Assembly: GCF_963678425.1 (NCBI RefSeq)
Contig: NZ_OY782857.1
Span: 531,001-595,000, forward strand
From: an uncultured Bacteroides sp.
GTDB lineage: Bacteria > Bacteroidota > Bacteroidia > Bacteroidales > Bacteroidaceae
Direction of reading: 5' to 3'
DNA: 64,000 nt
How positions within the stretch are numbered: position 1 is the stretch's first letter; every line of letters begins with the position of its first letter. Positions 18,211 to 27,660 of the stretch are shown in pieces. The notes beneath the pieces are model-generated. The model ran no database searches and was not told the DNA's origin. It saw only the letters and a list, made by a program, of their open reading frames with translations. A program made the translations under genes and the position numbers.

Positions 18211-19710
18211 ATGTCATTAAAGTTTATTACCGCAGAAGAAGCTGCAAGCTTCATTAAAGATGGAGATAATGTTGGTTTTAGTGGATTTACGCCAGCAGGA
18301 GCTCCCAAAGTTATCCCTCTCGCTATAGCAGAAAAAGCAATAGCTGAGCATGCCAAAGGCAATCCTTTCAAGATTGGAGTACTTACCGGAGCATCCTCAG
18401 GGGATTCTCTTGACGGTGCACTTACCCGCGCCAATGCAATAAGGTTCCGCGCTCCTTATCAAACCAACAAATCAATGAGAACCGCCATTAATAATGGAGA
18501 TGTTCAATATGAAGATCTTCATCTTTCAGAAATGGCACAACAGGTTCGCTATGGTTTCATGGGAAAAGTAAATGTAGCCGTTATTGAAGCATGCGAAGTG
18601 ACTGCAGATGGTAAAATATATCTGACCACAGCCGGTGGAAATGTTCCAACCTTCTGCCGCCTGGCCGAAAAGATTATTATCGAGCTAAACAGCCACCACA
18701 GCAAAGGCTTAATGGGTATGCACGACATGTATGAACCAGCAGATCCTCCTTACAGAAGAGAACTGGCCGTTTACTCTCCTTCTACCCGCATCGGACTTCC
18801 ATACGTACAGGTTGATCCAGCCAAAATAGTGGGAATTGTGGAAACCAATACTCCTGATGAAGCACGTAGCTTTGTTGCAGCTGATGATGTTACCACACAG
18901 ATTGGCAATAATGTTGCATCCTTCCTGGCACGCGAGTTAAAAGCCGGACGCATACCTTCCACTTTCCTCCCGCTTCAATCGGGTGTAGGAAATGTAGCTA
19001 ATGCTGTATTGGGTGCATTGGGACAAGATAAAGATGTTCCTGCTTTTGAAATGTATACCGAAGTTATCCAGGATTCAGTTATTGATTTGATGCTTCAGGG
19101 AAGAATCAAGTTTGGAAGCTGCTGTTCACTGACCGTAACAGATGAATGCCTGCAAACAATCTATAACAATATTGATTTCTTCAAAGAAAAAATAGTGATG
19201 CGCCCCGCCGAGATATCCAATAGTCCGGAAATTATCCGTCGTCTCGGAGTAATCAGTATCAACACAGCCATTGAGGCGGATATCTATGGAAATATCAACT
19301 CTACCCACATTGGCGGAGTGAAAATGATGAATGGCATTGGTGGTTCAGGTGACTTTACAAGAAATGCCTATATGTCTATCTTTACTTGCCCGTCTATTGC
19401 AAAGGGTGGAAATATCAGCGCCATTGTTCCAATGGTTTCTCACTCTGATCATAGCGAACATTCAGTAAACGTACTTATCACTGAATTAGGAGTAGCCGAT
19501 CTTAGAGGAAAAAGTCCGGTGCAGAAAGCACAGGCTATTATTGAAAACTGCGTACATCCTGACTACAAACAGCTGTTATGGGATTATATGAAATTAGCCG
19601 GACCAAAAGGTCATACTCCACACCGCATTGATGCAGCTCTTGCTTTCCATACAGCATTAGCAAAAAAAGGAGATATGAGAGCAGTAAACTGGGCCGATTA
19701 CGAGAAATAA
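18211..19710 (+). CDS. Acetyl-CoA hydrolase / succinate CoA-transferase family protein
   Basis: 499 residues, the usual length for the class I Ach1/SCACT family (acetate:succinate or propionate CoA-transfer). Two Rossmann-like CoA-transferase domains are visible: the first has GDNVGFSGFTPAGAPKVIP near residue 18 and the CoA-loop GLMGMHDMYEPADPP near 170. The second carries the probable catalytic Glu in FEMYTEVIQD (about residue 290) and the glycine-rich GGSGDFTRNAYMS near 385. In Bacteroidales such enzymes handle succinate/propionate or acetate CoA exchange during fermentation. The substrate pair cannot be read from sequence. A strong terminator follows. Confidence 0.92.
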   Translation: MSLKFITAEEAASFIKDGDNVGFSGFTPAGAPKVIPLAIAEKAIAEHAKGNPFKIGVLTGASSGDSLDGALTRANAIRFRAPYQTNKSMRTAINNGDVQYEDLHLSEMAQQVRYGFMGKVNVAVIEACEVTADGKIYLTTAGGNVPTFCRLAEKIIIELNSHHSKGLMGMHDMYEPADPPYRRELAVYSPSTRIGLPYVQVDPAKIVGIVETNTPDEARSFVAADDVTTQIGNNVASFLARELKAGRIPSTFLPLQSGVGNVANAVLGALGQDKDVPAFEMYTEVIQDSVIDLMLQGRIKFGSCCSLTVTDECLQTIYNNIDFFKEKIVMRPAEISNSPEIIRRLGVISINTAIEADIYGNINSTHIGGVKMMNGIGGSGDFTRNAYMSIFTCPSIAKGGNISAIVPMVSHSDHSEHSVNVLITELGVADLRGKSPVQKAQAIIENCVHPDYKQLLWDYMKLAGPKGHTPHRIDAALAFHTALAKKGDMRAVNWADYEK

Positions 19711-19730
19711 GAAAAATAGATTATATTATT

Positions 19731-19775
19731 TAAAGGCTGCTTTCTCAGTTCAGAGAAGCAGCCTTTTTCTTTTTA
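19731..19775 (+). terminator. Terminator after the CoA-transferase
   Basis: AAAGGCTGCTT and the downstream AAGCAGCCTTT, with CTC/GAG extending the stem inward, enclose a short loop and are followed by TTCTTTTT. Confidence 0.85.
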
Positions 19776-19814
19776 AATAAGTATAATTGTATCTTTATCA
19801 GTAAAGCATCGTGA

Positions 19815-21218
19815 TTACTCACAAAGCAATTCACAAACCTTATCCTGGAATGCTCTTGCTTTAGCATTCTCCATTACATTCTGATTAATGATTGAGAAAG
19901 CGATAAGATGTCCGTTGGGTACAGTGGCATAACCGGCCAACGAGCTGACTCCTGTCACAGATCCCGTTTTGGCATGCACATTCTTATAGGCTTTCCCTTC
20001 TTTCATCCGTCCTCCAAGTGTACCGTCGACCCCAGCTATGGGAAGAGCCGGATAAAGTTCCTTAAATACTTGCTTCTGCGAGTACGCATATTTCAGATAG
20101 GCAATCAGAAGTTCTGGAGAGATATAATTATATAGGGAAACCCCGCAACCATCCACAATGTTGTAATCCTTCGGGTTGAATCCCAATTCAGAGATAACCC
20201 GTTGAATAACCTTCACCCCATCCCCACGATTCAGATGTTTCTTTCCGGACTCCTTTGCTGCGGTATTATAGAGAATTGCTTCTGCCGAAAGATTATCACT
20301 ATTCTTCATTGCGCGCTGCAAAACCAGACGAAGCGGATGAGAAAGACGGGCAAAGAAAACAGCGGATGAGTCTTCCGGTAGTTCTCCGTAAGTATAATCA
20401 GGCAATTGAATGCCTTTCTCCCTGGCCCTTTGTATGAATGTGTGCATAAAGAAACCGGCAGAGCTGGATACCGTAATACGTTCTCGTTTTGCTGTTTCTA
20501 CATTTCCGGTAGCTACAATATCATTTTCGTTATTCATCCAATGGCGGGAAACATCAAGATCCCTCATTGCCGGGTTATTGCTTACTGTCTGGTTCTTTAC
20601 CGAGTAATAAGATGAAGCCGGAACACAGACCAGCTCTGCCAAAGAATCCTTTTTTGTAGGATTGGCGTATATTTCCACATATCCTTTTTGAAGCATTAAC
20701 GGAGAGATCTTTGGCTGAAAAGAATAAGGGGCATCATCCCACGACCAGCCTGCTCCCCAATAGAGAGAATCTGTCATCGAAACATCTGCAACAAACTTAC
20801 CTTTTACTGCTTTTATGCCTGATTGGCTAAGCATTCTAACCAATCCGTTCATACTGGGATCAATAAATTCGGAATCAAGTCCGCCAACTATATAAAGATC
20901 GCCATTCAGGGTGTCGTTCCGTATCTCACCGGTATGGTAAAGAGTTGTCGAAAAAAGATGGTCCGGACCGAGAACAGAAAGTCCTGTAATGACCGTAATT
21001 AGTTTTTGAATGGAAGCGGGACGATAGAGTTTATTATTCTGGTAAGTATAAAGTGGCTTATCAGCAGTAAGATCATATATAGAGATGCCAACCTCAGACG
21101 TTTTCAGAAAATCCTCTTTCAACAGTTTATTCAACTTTGCTTTTAGTCCAGACTGTGCGAATGCAGCCATTGAACATAAGATTATAAAAAATGCTATGGA
21201 AAGAGTACGTTTCATCAC
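19815..21218 (-). CDS. dacB: D-alanyl-D-alanine carboxypeptidase/endopeptidase, PBP4 type (S13)
   Basis: 467 residues with a signal peptide (MMKRTLSIAFFIILCSMAAFAQ). It trims or cuts peptidoglycan cross-links in the periplasm. The three penicillin-binding motifs are present: SxxK in RPASIQKLITV (about residue 68), SxN in KNSDNLSAEA (about 305) and KTG in HAKTGSVTG (about 415). Between the first two there is the long inserted region typical of the DacB/PBP4 class. Its ATG overlaps the stop of the upstream lpdA as ATGA, so the two are coupled although their functions are unrelated. Confidence 0.94.
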   Translation of the reverse strand: MMKRTLSIAFFIILCSMAAFAQSGLKAKLNKLLKEDFLKTSEVGISIYDLTADKPLYTYQNNKLYRPASIQKLITVITGLSVLGPDHLFSTTLYHTGEIRNDTLNGDLYIVGGLDSEFIDPSMNGLVRMLSQSGIKAVKGKFVADVSMTDSLYWGAGWSWDDAPYSFQPKISPLMLQKGYVEIYANPTKKDSLAELVCVPASSYYSVKNQTVSNNPAMRDLDVSRHWMNNENDIVATGNVETAKRERITVSSSAGFFMHTFIQRAREKGIQLPDYTYGELPEDSSAVFFARLSHPLRLVLQRAMKNSDNLSAEAILYNTAAKESGKKHLNRGDGVKVIQRVISELGFNPKDYNIVDGCGVSLYNYISPELLIAYLKYAYSQKQVFKELYPALPIAGVDGTLGGRMKEGKAYKNVHAKTGSVTGVSSLAGYATVPNGHLIAFSIINQNVMENAKARAFQDKVCELLCE

Positions 21219-22582
21219 AAAGCCTCCCTGAATATTTCACCTACCGTAGGATGTGGAAAAACAATATGTTTCCATTCCTCTGCTTTTAATCTAAGTTCCA
21301 CCGCCATCACAGCGATCGTTATTATCTCTGATGCCGGATTTCCATAAACATGTACACCCAAAATTGTATCATCGTCACCAACCAGGATTTTACACATGCC
21401 ATTTACTCCTTCATTCTCGGCTACAAATCTTCCGGAAAAGGCCATTGGGAGTTTAATCGTCTTATAAATGGTTCCTGCTGCCAGCAAACTTTCTTCCGTT
21501 TGTCCCACTCCTGCAATTTCCGGATTGGTATAGACAACACCTGGAATTGCCCGGTAACTCATTTTATCCTGTTTGCCAAGAATATGATGGACTGCAACTT
21601 CGGCTTCGCGAACAGCGGTATGAGCAAGAAGAGAGCATCCGGTAAGATCACCGCAAACATAAACTCCTTCCACGGAAGATTGCATGTGCTCGTCTACTTT
21701 AATACATCTGCGTTCGGTCCTTTCCAAAGAAAGGTTTTCCAGTCCGAAACCTTCGGTAACCGGCCGGCGACCAACACTCATCAGTAGTTTTTCTGCTAAA
21801 AGAATTCCAGTACCTTCGCTATTTTCAAATGAAATATTTGTTCCTTGTTCTGTCTTTTCAAATGCTGTGACTTTAGTACTAAGCAAAAACCTGATGCCTC
21901 TCTTTGAATAATCAGCTCTAAGCAAAGCGGAAAGTTCTTTATCCATTCCACCAAGGATTTCATCAAGCATCTCAATAACTGTGACCTCTACTCCAAGGCT
22001 GTTAAAGAAAGAAGCAAACTCCATCCCGATAACGCCACCTCCAACAATAACCAATGAAGAGGGAAGTTCTTTATTATCCAAAGCATCCCTATGTGTCCAG
22101 TAACTAATTTGATCCACTCCCGGAATGGGAGGAACAAAAGTTTCGGAACCCGTACAAAGAATCAGGTTGTCACATTCATAAGTCTCACCATTGCATTGCA
22201 CAGTATTCTTGTTGATTATCGTTCCCTGCCCTGTAATTATAGTGACATTGCTGCTTGTCAGCTTTGACTTTACCCCAAGCACCAGTTTACGCACCACCTT
22301 AGCTTTTCGGGCTATAATTTTAGGCAGATCAAAAGATGCTTCAGAAACTGTTACAGCATATTTTGAAGCATGCCGGGCATAATCATATATCTTTGCCGAA
22401 TAAAGTAAAGTTTTGGTAGGAATACAACCTTCGTTCAGACATACCCCACCTAAACTCTGCTTTTCAAAAAGGAGCACGCTCAGTCCTGCCTTTCCGGCAG
22501 CTTCAGCAGCCGTATAGCCGGCCGGTCCCCCTCCTATAATAATTACATCATATTTCATAGTTTTGTCAATATAGAGGTTCAT
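21215..22582 (-). CDS. lpdA: Dihydrolipoyl dehydrogenase
   Basis: 447-455 residues of the class I pyridine nucleotide disulfide oxidoreductase family. FAD binding is by YDVIIIGGGPAGYTAAEAAGK, the redox disulfide is GGVCLNEGCIPTK, NAD binding is by SLVIVGGGVIGMEFASF, and the second FAD motif is VYVCGDLTG. The C-terminal interface has the His-Glu pair in VFPHPTVGEIFREAL. It reoxidises lipoyl groups of 2-oxoacid dehydrogenase or glycine cleavage complexes; no E1/E2 genes are nearby. Two starts are possible: 22582, which overlaps the upstream gene as ATGA, and 22558 (MKYDVIIIG), which matches family alignment better. Confidence 0.95.
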   Translation of the reverse strand: MNLYIDKTMKYDVIIIGGGPAGYTAAEAAGKAGLSVLLFEKQSLGGVCLNEGCIPTKTLLYSAKIYDYARHASKYAVTVSEASFDLPKIIARKAKVVRKLVLGVKSKLTSSNVTIITGQGTIINKNTVQCNGETYECDNLILCTGSETFVPPIPGVDQISYWTHRDALDNKELPSSLVIVGGGVIGMEFASFFNSLGVEVTVIEMLDEILGGMDKELSALLRADYSKRGIRFLLSTKVTAFEKTEQGTNISFENSEGTGILLAEKLLMSVGRRPVTEGFGLENLSLERTERRCIKVDEHMQSSVEGVYVCGDLTGCSLLAHTAVREAEVAVHHILGKQDKMSYRAIPGVVYTNPEIAGVGQTEESLLAAGTIYKTIKLPMAFSGRFVAENEGVNGMCKILVGDDDTILGVHVYGNPASEIITIAVMAVELRLKAEEWKHIVFPHPTVGEIFREAL

Positions 22583-22962
22583 TCTTCATTCAGTAACTTC
22601 AATAATTCCGTTTGCTTGTCAGGAAGCAAAGAATAGTATTTATTATTGTGTTTAATCAAAATAAACTTTGTAACCGCTATCCCGGCTATTTTGAGCGAAA
22701 AGATCTCATCAATCAAATTTATTTCGTTAATGGGAATAACTTTCTTCTTTGAAAACTTACCCTTAGAGATGATAAGAAAATGATCAGGGGTTATTGTATA
22801 AACTGTATGAAGAATCTTATCAATCACATAAACCAGAAACAAAATATATAAGCCTCCGAAGATAAAGTCTCTATCCATAAGTATAGCAATCAACATTGCC
22901 AGTAGCAAAATAATATACATGTAATGGTACCAGACTATCCGTGCATGATATATTCTATTCAT
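22579..22962 (-). CDS. Small membrane protein with a PH-like domain
   Basis: 127 residues. Two hydrophobic helices close to the N-terminus (YMYIILLLAMLIAIL and GGLYILFLVYVIDKIL) are followed by a beta-rich stretch (YTITPDHFLIISKGKFSKKKVIPINEINLIDE) that looks like a bacterial PH domain of the kind found after paired helices. The same plan appears, duplicated, in the protein at 58733-59665. No function is known. It overlaps lpdA by 4 bp and heads the operon that includes lpdA and dacB. Confidence 0.72.
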   Translation of the reverse strand: MNRIYHARIVWYHYMYIILLLAMLIAILMDRDFIFGGLYILFLVYVIDKILHTVYTITPDHFLIISKGKFSKKKVIPINEINLIDEIFSLKIAGIAVTKFILIKHNNKYYSLLPDKQTELLKLLNEE

Positions 22963-23041
22963 ATTGTAAGTTATTGGGGGTGCAATTTACTAAATTTATT
23001 AATTATTAAGCGGGAAAAGAAAAATTAAAAAAGTTATTTTG

Positions 23042-23049
23042 TAGCTTTG
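23042..23049 (+). promoter_or_regulatory. Promoter -7 box of nadB
   Basis: TAGCTTTG fits TAnnTTTG and lies 22 bp before the nadB ATG. No clear -33 box. Confidence 0.55.
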
Positions 23050-23071
23050 TGTCCTCTAAACATATACAGTT

Positions 23072-24643
23072 ATGATTAAGAAGTTTGATTTCTTAGTAAT
23101 CGGTTCAGGTATTGCCGGTATGAGTTTTGCCCTTAAAGTGGCACACAAAGGAAAGGTCGCACTTATTTGTAAGACCACATTAGAAGAAGCAAACACCTAT
23201 TTCGCACAAGGAGGGGTTGCTTCCGTAACGAACACATTAGTAGACAATTTCGAGAAACATATTGAAGACACGATGAATGCCGGAGATTGGATTAGCGACC
23301 GGTCGGCTGTTGAAAAAGTGGTTAGAGAAGCTCCGGCTCAGATAAAAGAACTTATTAGCTGGGGAGTGAACTTCGATAAAACTGAAAAGGGAGATTTTGA
23401 CCTCCACCGGGAAGGCGGACACTCTGAATTCCGTATTCTTCACCACAAAGATAATACAGGAGCCGAAATTCAGGACAGTCTTATTCAAGCTGTAAAACAA
23501 CATCCAAACATTACAATCTTTGAAAATCACTTTGCCATTGAAATTCTTACGCAGCATCACCTGGGAGTAACAATTACCCGCCAGACTCCGGATATTAAAT
23601 GCTACGGAGCTTATATATTAGATCCCCAAACAGGTAAGGTAGATACTTATCTTGCTAAAGTTACTTTAATGGCTACTGGAGGTGTTGGGGCTGTTTATCA
23701 GACTACCACCAACCCATTGGTTGCAACCGGCGATGGCATTGCCATGGTTTACCGTGCAAAAGGTACAGTAAAGGATATGGAGTTTGTTCAATTCCACCCA
23801 ACTGCTCTTTATCATCCGGGAGATCGTCCTTCATTTCTTATTACTGAAGCAATGAGGGGCTATGGAGGTGTGCTTCGTACCATGGACGGAAAAGAATTTA
23901 TGCAGAAATATGACGAACGTCTTTCCCTTGCTCCGCGCGATATCGTGGCCAGGGCCATCGACAACGAAATGAAAAACCGTGGAGAAGACCACGTTTATCT
24001 GGATGTTACACATAAAGATCCTGAAGAGACTAAAAAACATTTCCCCAATATATACGAAAAATGTCTCAGTCTGGGCATTGACATTACCAAGGATTATATC
24101 CCTGTTGCTCCGGCAGCCCATTATTTATGCGGTGGTATCAAGGTAAATCTGGATGCCCGTTCATCTATCGACCGACTTTATGCCGTTGGAGAATGTTCGT
24201 GCACCGGCTTGCATGGTGGAAACCGCCTTGCATCAAATTCACTGATTGAAGCAGTAGTATATGCCGATGCAGCAGCAAAACACAGTCTGAGCGCTGTTGA
24301 TCGATATACTTTCAATAAGGAAATTCCAGAATGGAACGATGAGGGAACCCGTTCACCTGAAGAAATGGTACTTATTACTCAAAGCGCCAAGGAAGTTGGC
24401 CAGATTATGAGCACCTATGTGGGTATTGTTCGTTCTGACTTGCGTCTGAAACGCGCATGGGATCGTCTTGATATTATTTATGAAGAGACTGAGAGTCTGT
24501 TTAAACGCTCTAAAGCATCCAAAGAGATATGTGAATTAAGAAACATGGTGAATACTGGTTATCTCATCATGCGCCAGGCAATGGAACGTAAAGAGAGCCG
24601 CGGATTACATTACACGATAGATTATCCTCACGCAAAGAAATAA
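23072..24643 (+). CDS. nadB: L-aspartate oxidase NadB
   Basis: 523 residues. NadB oxidises L-aspartate to iminoaspartate using FAD, the first step of de novo NAD synthesis; NadA (46029-47021) performs the next. The FAD motif is FLVIGSGIAGMSFALK, with ANTYFAQGGVASV behind it; the active-site regions HREGGHSEFRILHH, QFHPTALYHPG and YLCGGIKVNLDARSSI match the succinate dehydrogenase/fumarate reductase flavoprotein family. GLHGGNRLASNSLIEAVVYA is the C-terminal FAD signature. nadA and nadB are 21 kb apart and no nadC is in the window. A glycosyltransferase gene follows after 183 bp that hold a repeat array. Confidence 0.96.
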   Translation: MIKKFDFLVIGSGIAGMSFALKVAHKGKVALICKTTLEEANTYFAQGGVASVTNTLVDNFEKHIEDTMNAGDWISDRSAVEKVVREAPAQIKELISWGVNFDKTEKGDFDLHREGGHSEFRILHHKDNTGAEIQDSLIQAVKQHPNITIFENHFAIEILTQHHLGVTITRQTPDIKCYGAYILDPQTGKVDTYLAKVTLMATGGVGAVYQTTTNPLVATGDGIAMVYRAKGTVKDMEFVQFHPTALYHPGDRPSFLITEAMRGYGGVLRTMDGKEFMQKYDERLSLAPRDIVARAIDNEMKNRGEDHVYLDVTHKDPEETKKHFPNIYEKCLSLGIDITKDYIPVAPAAHYLCGGIKVNLDARSSIDRLYAVGECSCTGLHGGNRLASNSLIEAVVYADAAAKHSLSAVDRYTFNKEIPEWNDEGTRSPEEMVLITQSAKEVGQIMSTYVGIVRSDLRLKRAWDRLDIIYEETESLFKRSKASKEICELRNMVNTGYLIMRQAMERKESRGLHYTIDYPHAKK

Positions 24644-24737
24644 GTTTGTGAGGTCTGAGGTCCGGTTGCAAAAGCAAAGACCTTATTTCTTGAATGATTG
24701 GAAGAGTTCTGTAAAAGAGCGACGATAAATAATTAAA

Positions 24738-24815
24738 TCCTTGTACAAAACAATGCATTCTTTTGTACAGAAGAATATATTGTTTTGTACAAAAGATTGT
24801 TTTCTTTTGTACAAG
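24738..24815. repeat. Array of four TGTACA palindromes at 22-bp spacing (array 1)
   Basis: TGTACA cores begin at 24742, 24764, 24786 and 24808: three identical 22-bp steps. The cores sit in TTTTGTACAAAA-like palindromes; the 16-bp spacers follow the pattern AAA(C/G)A...TTCTTT, except the second (GAAGAATATATTGTTT). Adjacent units can also pair as two hairpins with 9-10 bp stems and 10-base loops. The last unit ends 12 bp before the start codon of the glycosyltransferase, so the array lies in its leader or promoter region. A second array with the same phase is at 58566-58646. Confidence 0.85.
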
Positions 24816-24826
24816 AATCTAATAAT

Positions 24827-25969
24827 ATGTCCCGAATCACAACCAAACGTATCCTTATATCTGTAACAAACGACCTTATTGCCGACCAAAGAGTTGGCAA
24901 AGTTTCTGCTTCGTTGCAAAGTAACGGGTACAATGTTCTTTTAATTGGCTGTATTAGAAAGAAACGCCAACCATTAAAACGCCCTTACCAGACTTACCGC
25001 TTCAACCTTTTTTTCAAAAAACGCTTTGTCTTTTTTATGGAATATAATCTGCGCTTGCTTTTTGTACTGCTTTTTAAGCGCAAAGACATTCTGTTGTGCA
25101 ATGATACCGATGCCCTACTGGCAAACTTCATAGCAAGTAAACTATGCAGAGTTCCACTGGTATTTGATGCCCACGAGCTTTATCCTGAATTGCCTGAGGT
25201 GGTAGAACGCCCACTGGTAAAGAAAGTCTGGGAAAAGATTGAAGATATTATCTTTCCCCACCTGAAGTATTCCTATACCGTATGTGAATCCATCGCCGAA
25301 CATTATAAACAGAAATACGGAATTACGATGGGAGTGGTTCGAAACATTCCCAACAAAGAAACAACATCTGCGCCAGCAGATAATAATCAGAAAATAATTA
25401 TAAACCGACTGCCTTCGCTTGTAGGAAAGAAACTGCTGCTATACCAGGGAGCAATAAATGTAGGACGCGGTGTGGATTGGCTTATTAATGCCATGCCCTA
25501 TCTGGATAACTGTGTGCTTTGCATCTGCGGAGACGGCTATTTATTTCAGGAAATGCAGACCCTTGCTAAGGGAAAACAGCTTGAAGACCAGATAATTTTC
25601 ACCGGCAGACTTCCTTTCGAAGAACTTAATCAATATACCTCACAAGCCGACCTGGGATTTGTTCTTTTAGAGAATATGGGATTAAGCTATTACTATTCCC
25701 TCCCCAACCGTATCTTTGATTACATGAAGTATGGAGTGCCGGTTCTTGCTTCTAACCTGCCAGAAATTGCCCGCATTATGGAGACACATAATACAGGAAA
25801 ACTGATTTCTCACTACGAACCGGAATATCTGGCTAAGGTAATTCTTGAAATGCTCGAAGAATGGAAAGACAAACCGGTTTATAAGCAGCGTTTAAACGAA
25901 TTATCTAAAAAGTTTTGCTGGGAGAACGAAGAGCAGGTAATGCTGGGAATTGTTGGAAAGGCAAAATAA
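24827..25969 (+). CDS. Glycosyltransferase, GT4-like
   Basis: About 380 residues from MSRITTKRILISVTNDL; the earlier ATG at 24785 falls inside the repeat array and is not preferred. GT-B fold: the N-terminal domain contains DLIADQRVGKVSASL and LVFDAHELYPELPEV, the C-terminal domain has LLYQGAINVGRGVDWLI, ICGDGYLFQEM, IIFTGRLPFEEL and the donor-binding region LPNRIFDYMKYGVPVLASNLPEI with the conserved acidic residue in PEI. Such enzymes transfer a nucleotide-activated sugar to a cell-surface glycan or lipid. Donor and acceptor are unknown, and no glycan biosynthesis cluster surrounds it. Confidence 0.88.
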   Translation: MSRITTKRILISVTNDLIADQRVGKVSASLQSNGYNVLLIGCIRKKRQPLKRPYQTYRFNLFFKKRFVFFMEYNLRLLFVLLFKRKDILLCNDTDALLANFIASKLCRVPLVFDAHELYPELPEVVERPLVKKVWEKIEDIIFPHLKYSYTVCESIAEHYKQKYGITMGVVRNIPNKETTSAPADNNQKIIINRLPSLVGKKLLLYQGAINVGRGVDWLINAMPYLDNCVLCICGDGYLFQEMQTLAKGKQLEDQIIFTGRLPFEELNQYTSQADLGFVLLENMGLSYYYSLPNRIFDYMKYGVPVLASNLPEIARIMETHNTGKLISHYEPEYLAKVILEMLEEWKDKPVYKQRLNELSKKFCWENEEQVMLGIVGKAK

Positions 25970-26053
25970 AAAAGAAAGCCGTCTTCGTATTCTTCTCTCT
26001 CAGGAAAAGTACTCAGACGGCCTTCGCACCACTTAATCAACTAATGACAAATC

Positions 26054-26077
26054 AAAAAAGGAACGCTTTCCTTTTTT
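26054..26077. terminator. Bidirectional terminator between the glycosyltransferase and GH5 genes
   Basis: AAAAAAGGAA and TTCCTTTTTT form a perfect stem around CGCT. With T runs on both strands it can end transcripts from either convergent gene. Confidence 0.75.
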
Positions 26078-26105
26078 TCTAAAACACAAATTACAATCTA
26101 AAAAA

Positions 26106-27611
26106 TCAGAATGGATATTTACCGGCAGATGCTCCTTGTACAAGACCATTAAGCGCCTTTGTATCCACTACTTCAGTCGTTGAACGATTAAAGATACCAC
26201 ATCCCTTGTCACCGGTTCCACCGTTATCCCAGTAAAAAGGAACAATACCATAATTCTTTGCTTGCTCTGTTTCATACTTAAGATAATATGCTCTTGAATC
26301 AAGATGGTAAGTCAAAGCATCACCGGTAAAAGATAATCTACGCGTTGGAGAATATTCTCCAAGAATAACCGGATATCCTTTATCCACAAAATTCGTTTTC
26401 ATCTTGGCAAACTGTGCTCTCACATATTCTTCTTCTCCCCAGGTTGCCGCTCTTCCTGCCAAAGATCCGGTTGCATACTGTTTATAATCAGCTCCCCAAA
26501 GAGCAGCATACTTACCCCAGGTCTCATCCTTTTCCATTCCACAAAATTGCCATGGGTCGTAATAATGAACCTCTACCATTAATCTATTTTGTACTTTATC
26601 TGTAGATACTTTCAGATAAGAAACTGCCTGATCAATGTTGGTACAAAATGCCTGTATAATCAGATTGCGGTAAGCATTCTTTCCGCCTGTTGAACGAACT
26701 GCATCCACAAAAGTCTGGTTATATGACATCTGAACATTATAATTATCCTGAGTAGGTGTTCCACCTGCATCACCCATATTTACTTCATTTGTTCCAGCAA
26801 AAAGAAGATGTTCATCATAATTTCTGAAATAGACAGCTATTTGCTCCCATAAGGCTTTTTCTTTCTTTGTTACCTCCGTTTGTTTTGCAAGAGTAGGATT
26901 GTTATCCAACCACCCACCATCCCAGTGAATATTAAGAATTGCATACATATCATTGCTTACACAATAATCAACAACTTGTTTTACCCTTGCCAACCAAAAG
27001 TCTTTTATCTTATAATTTGTTGTATTTTCAAGGTATCTGTTCCATGCACAAGGAATTCTCACAGCATTAAAACCTGCAACTTTTACGGCATCTATCATAA
27101 CCTTAGTAACTATAGCATTCCCCCAATCTGTTTCGCCACTACTTGCTGACCCTGTTATAGCAGAGCCTGTACATTCTAATGCATTTCCTAAATTCCAGCC
27201 TAAATACATTTTCCTGGCAAGAACTAAGGCATCACTCTCCATTCCTGTTTTGTCTGCAGGAATAGTCATATCTTTTCCAGCCTGAATCACTTTTACTTGT
27301 TTAGAAAGAGAACCAGCTGTAATGGTAATTATAGCATCACGCTTATCATTTGTGGTATTCTCTGTTACAGAAACATTAATTTGTTTTTCTCCAGCTTCAC
27401 CTGAAGAAGGGGTCGATGTGCACCATGATTGCGAACTAGAAGCTGTCCATGGTACATTTGATTGAATTGCCAAAAGAGTTGTTCCACTACCTTTAGCAAG
27501 GGTTAGTGCTTCTTTTGTTAAGACTAATTCCGGGTTTATTTCTGTTTCACTTTTAGAACAAGAAAACAGAACCATCAAAAGCATTAGTACTAAAGGTGAT
27601 AAATATCTCAT
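26106..27611 (-). CDS. BACON-GH5 endoglucanase lipoprotein (xyloglucanase/cellulase type)
   Basis: 501 residues. A lipoprotein signal (MVLFSCSK) suggests surface anchoring. Residues about 30-113 form a BACON domain (VPWTASSSQSWCTSTPSSG, ITITAGSLSKQVKVIQ), the usual spacer in Bacteroidetes GH5 enzymes. The GH5 catalytic domain follows: GWNLGNALE, RIPCAWNRY, AILNIHWDGGW, acid/base Glu276 in FAGTNEVN and nucleophile Glu419 in VILGEYS, with VEVHYYDPW between them. The pattern resembles GH5 subfamily 4, which includes the xyloglucanase BoGH5A of B. ovatus. Pairing with GH74 in the same locus supports xyloglucan or mixed-linkage beta-glucan as substrate. It is the last gene of the PUL. Confidence 0.92.
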   Translation of the reverse strand: MRYLSPLVLMLLMVLFSCSKSETEINPELVLTKEALTLAKGSGTTLLAIQSNVPWTASSSQSWCTSTPSSGEAGEKQINVSVTENTTNDKRDAIITITAGSLSKQVKVIQAGKDMTIPADKTGMESDALVLARKMYLGWNLGNALECTGSAITGSASSGETDWGNAIVTKVMIDAVKVAGFNAVRIPCAWNRYLENTTNYKIKDFWLARVKQVVDYCVSNDMYAILNIHWDGGWLDNNPTLAKQTEVTKKEKALWEQIAVYFRNYDEHLLFAGTNEVNMGDAGGTPTQDNYNVQMSYNQTFVDAVRSTGGKNAYRNLIIQAFCTNIDQAVSYLKVSTDKVQNRLMVEVHYYDPWQFCGMEKDETWGKYAALWGADYKQYATGSLAGRAATWGEEEYVRAQFAKMKTNFVDKGYPVILGEYSPTRRLSFTGDALTYHLDSRAYYLKYETEQAKNYGIVPFYWDNGGTGDKGCGIFNRSTTEVVDTKALNGLVQGASAGKYPF

Positions 27612-27660
27612 ACTAAAATTTATAAAGTTAACATGGCAAATACAAAAAGGAAAACAAAAA

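Noticed and set aside
22558..22582. Choice between two lpdA starts
   Set aside because: Not decided: ATGA coupling favours 22582, family alignment favours 22558; the difference is eight residues and does not change the call.
24627..24654. Hairpin CCTCAC/GTGAGG at the nadB stop as terminator
   Set aside because: Short stem with a 16-base loop and no T run after it.
24738..24815. TGTACA array as a CRISPR array
   Set aside because: Units are only 22 bp, the spacers are 16 bp and share one pattern, and no cas gene is present.
25977..26020. GCCGTCT/AGACGGC inverted repeat after the glycosyltransferase
   Set aside because: The loop is 30 bases and no T run follows; the hairpin at 26054-26077 is the better terminator.
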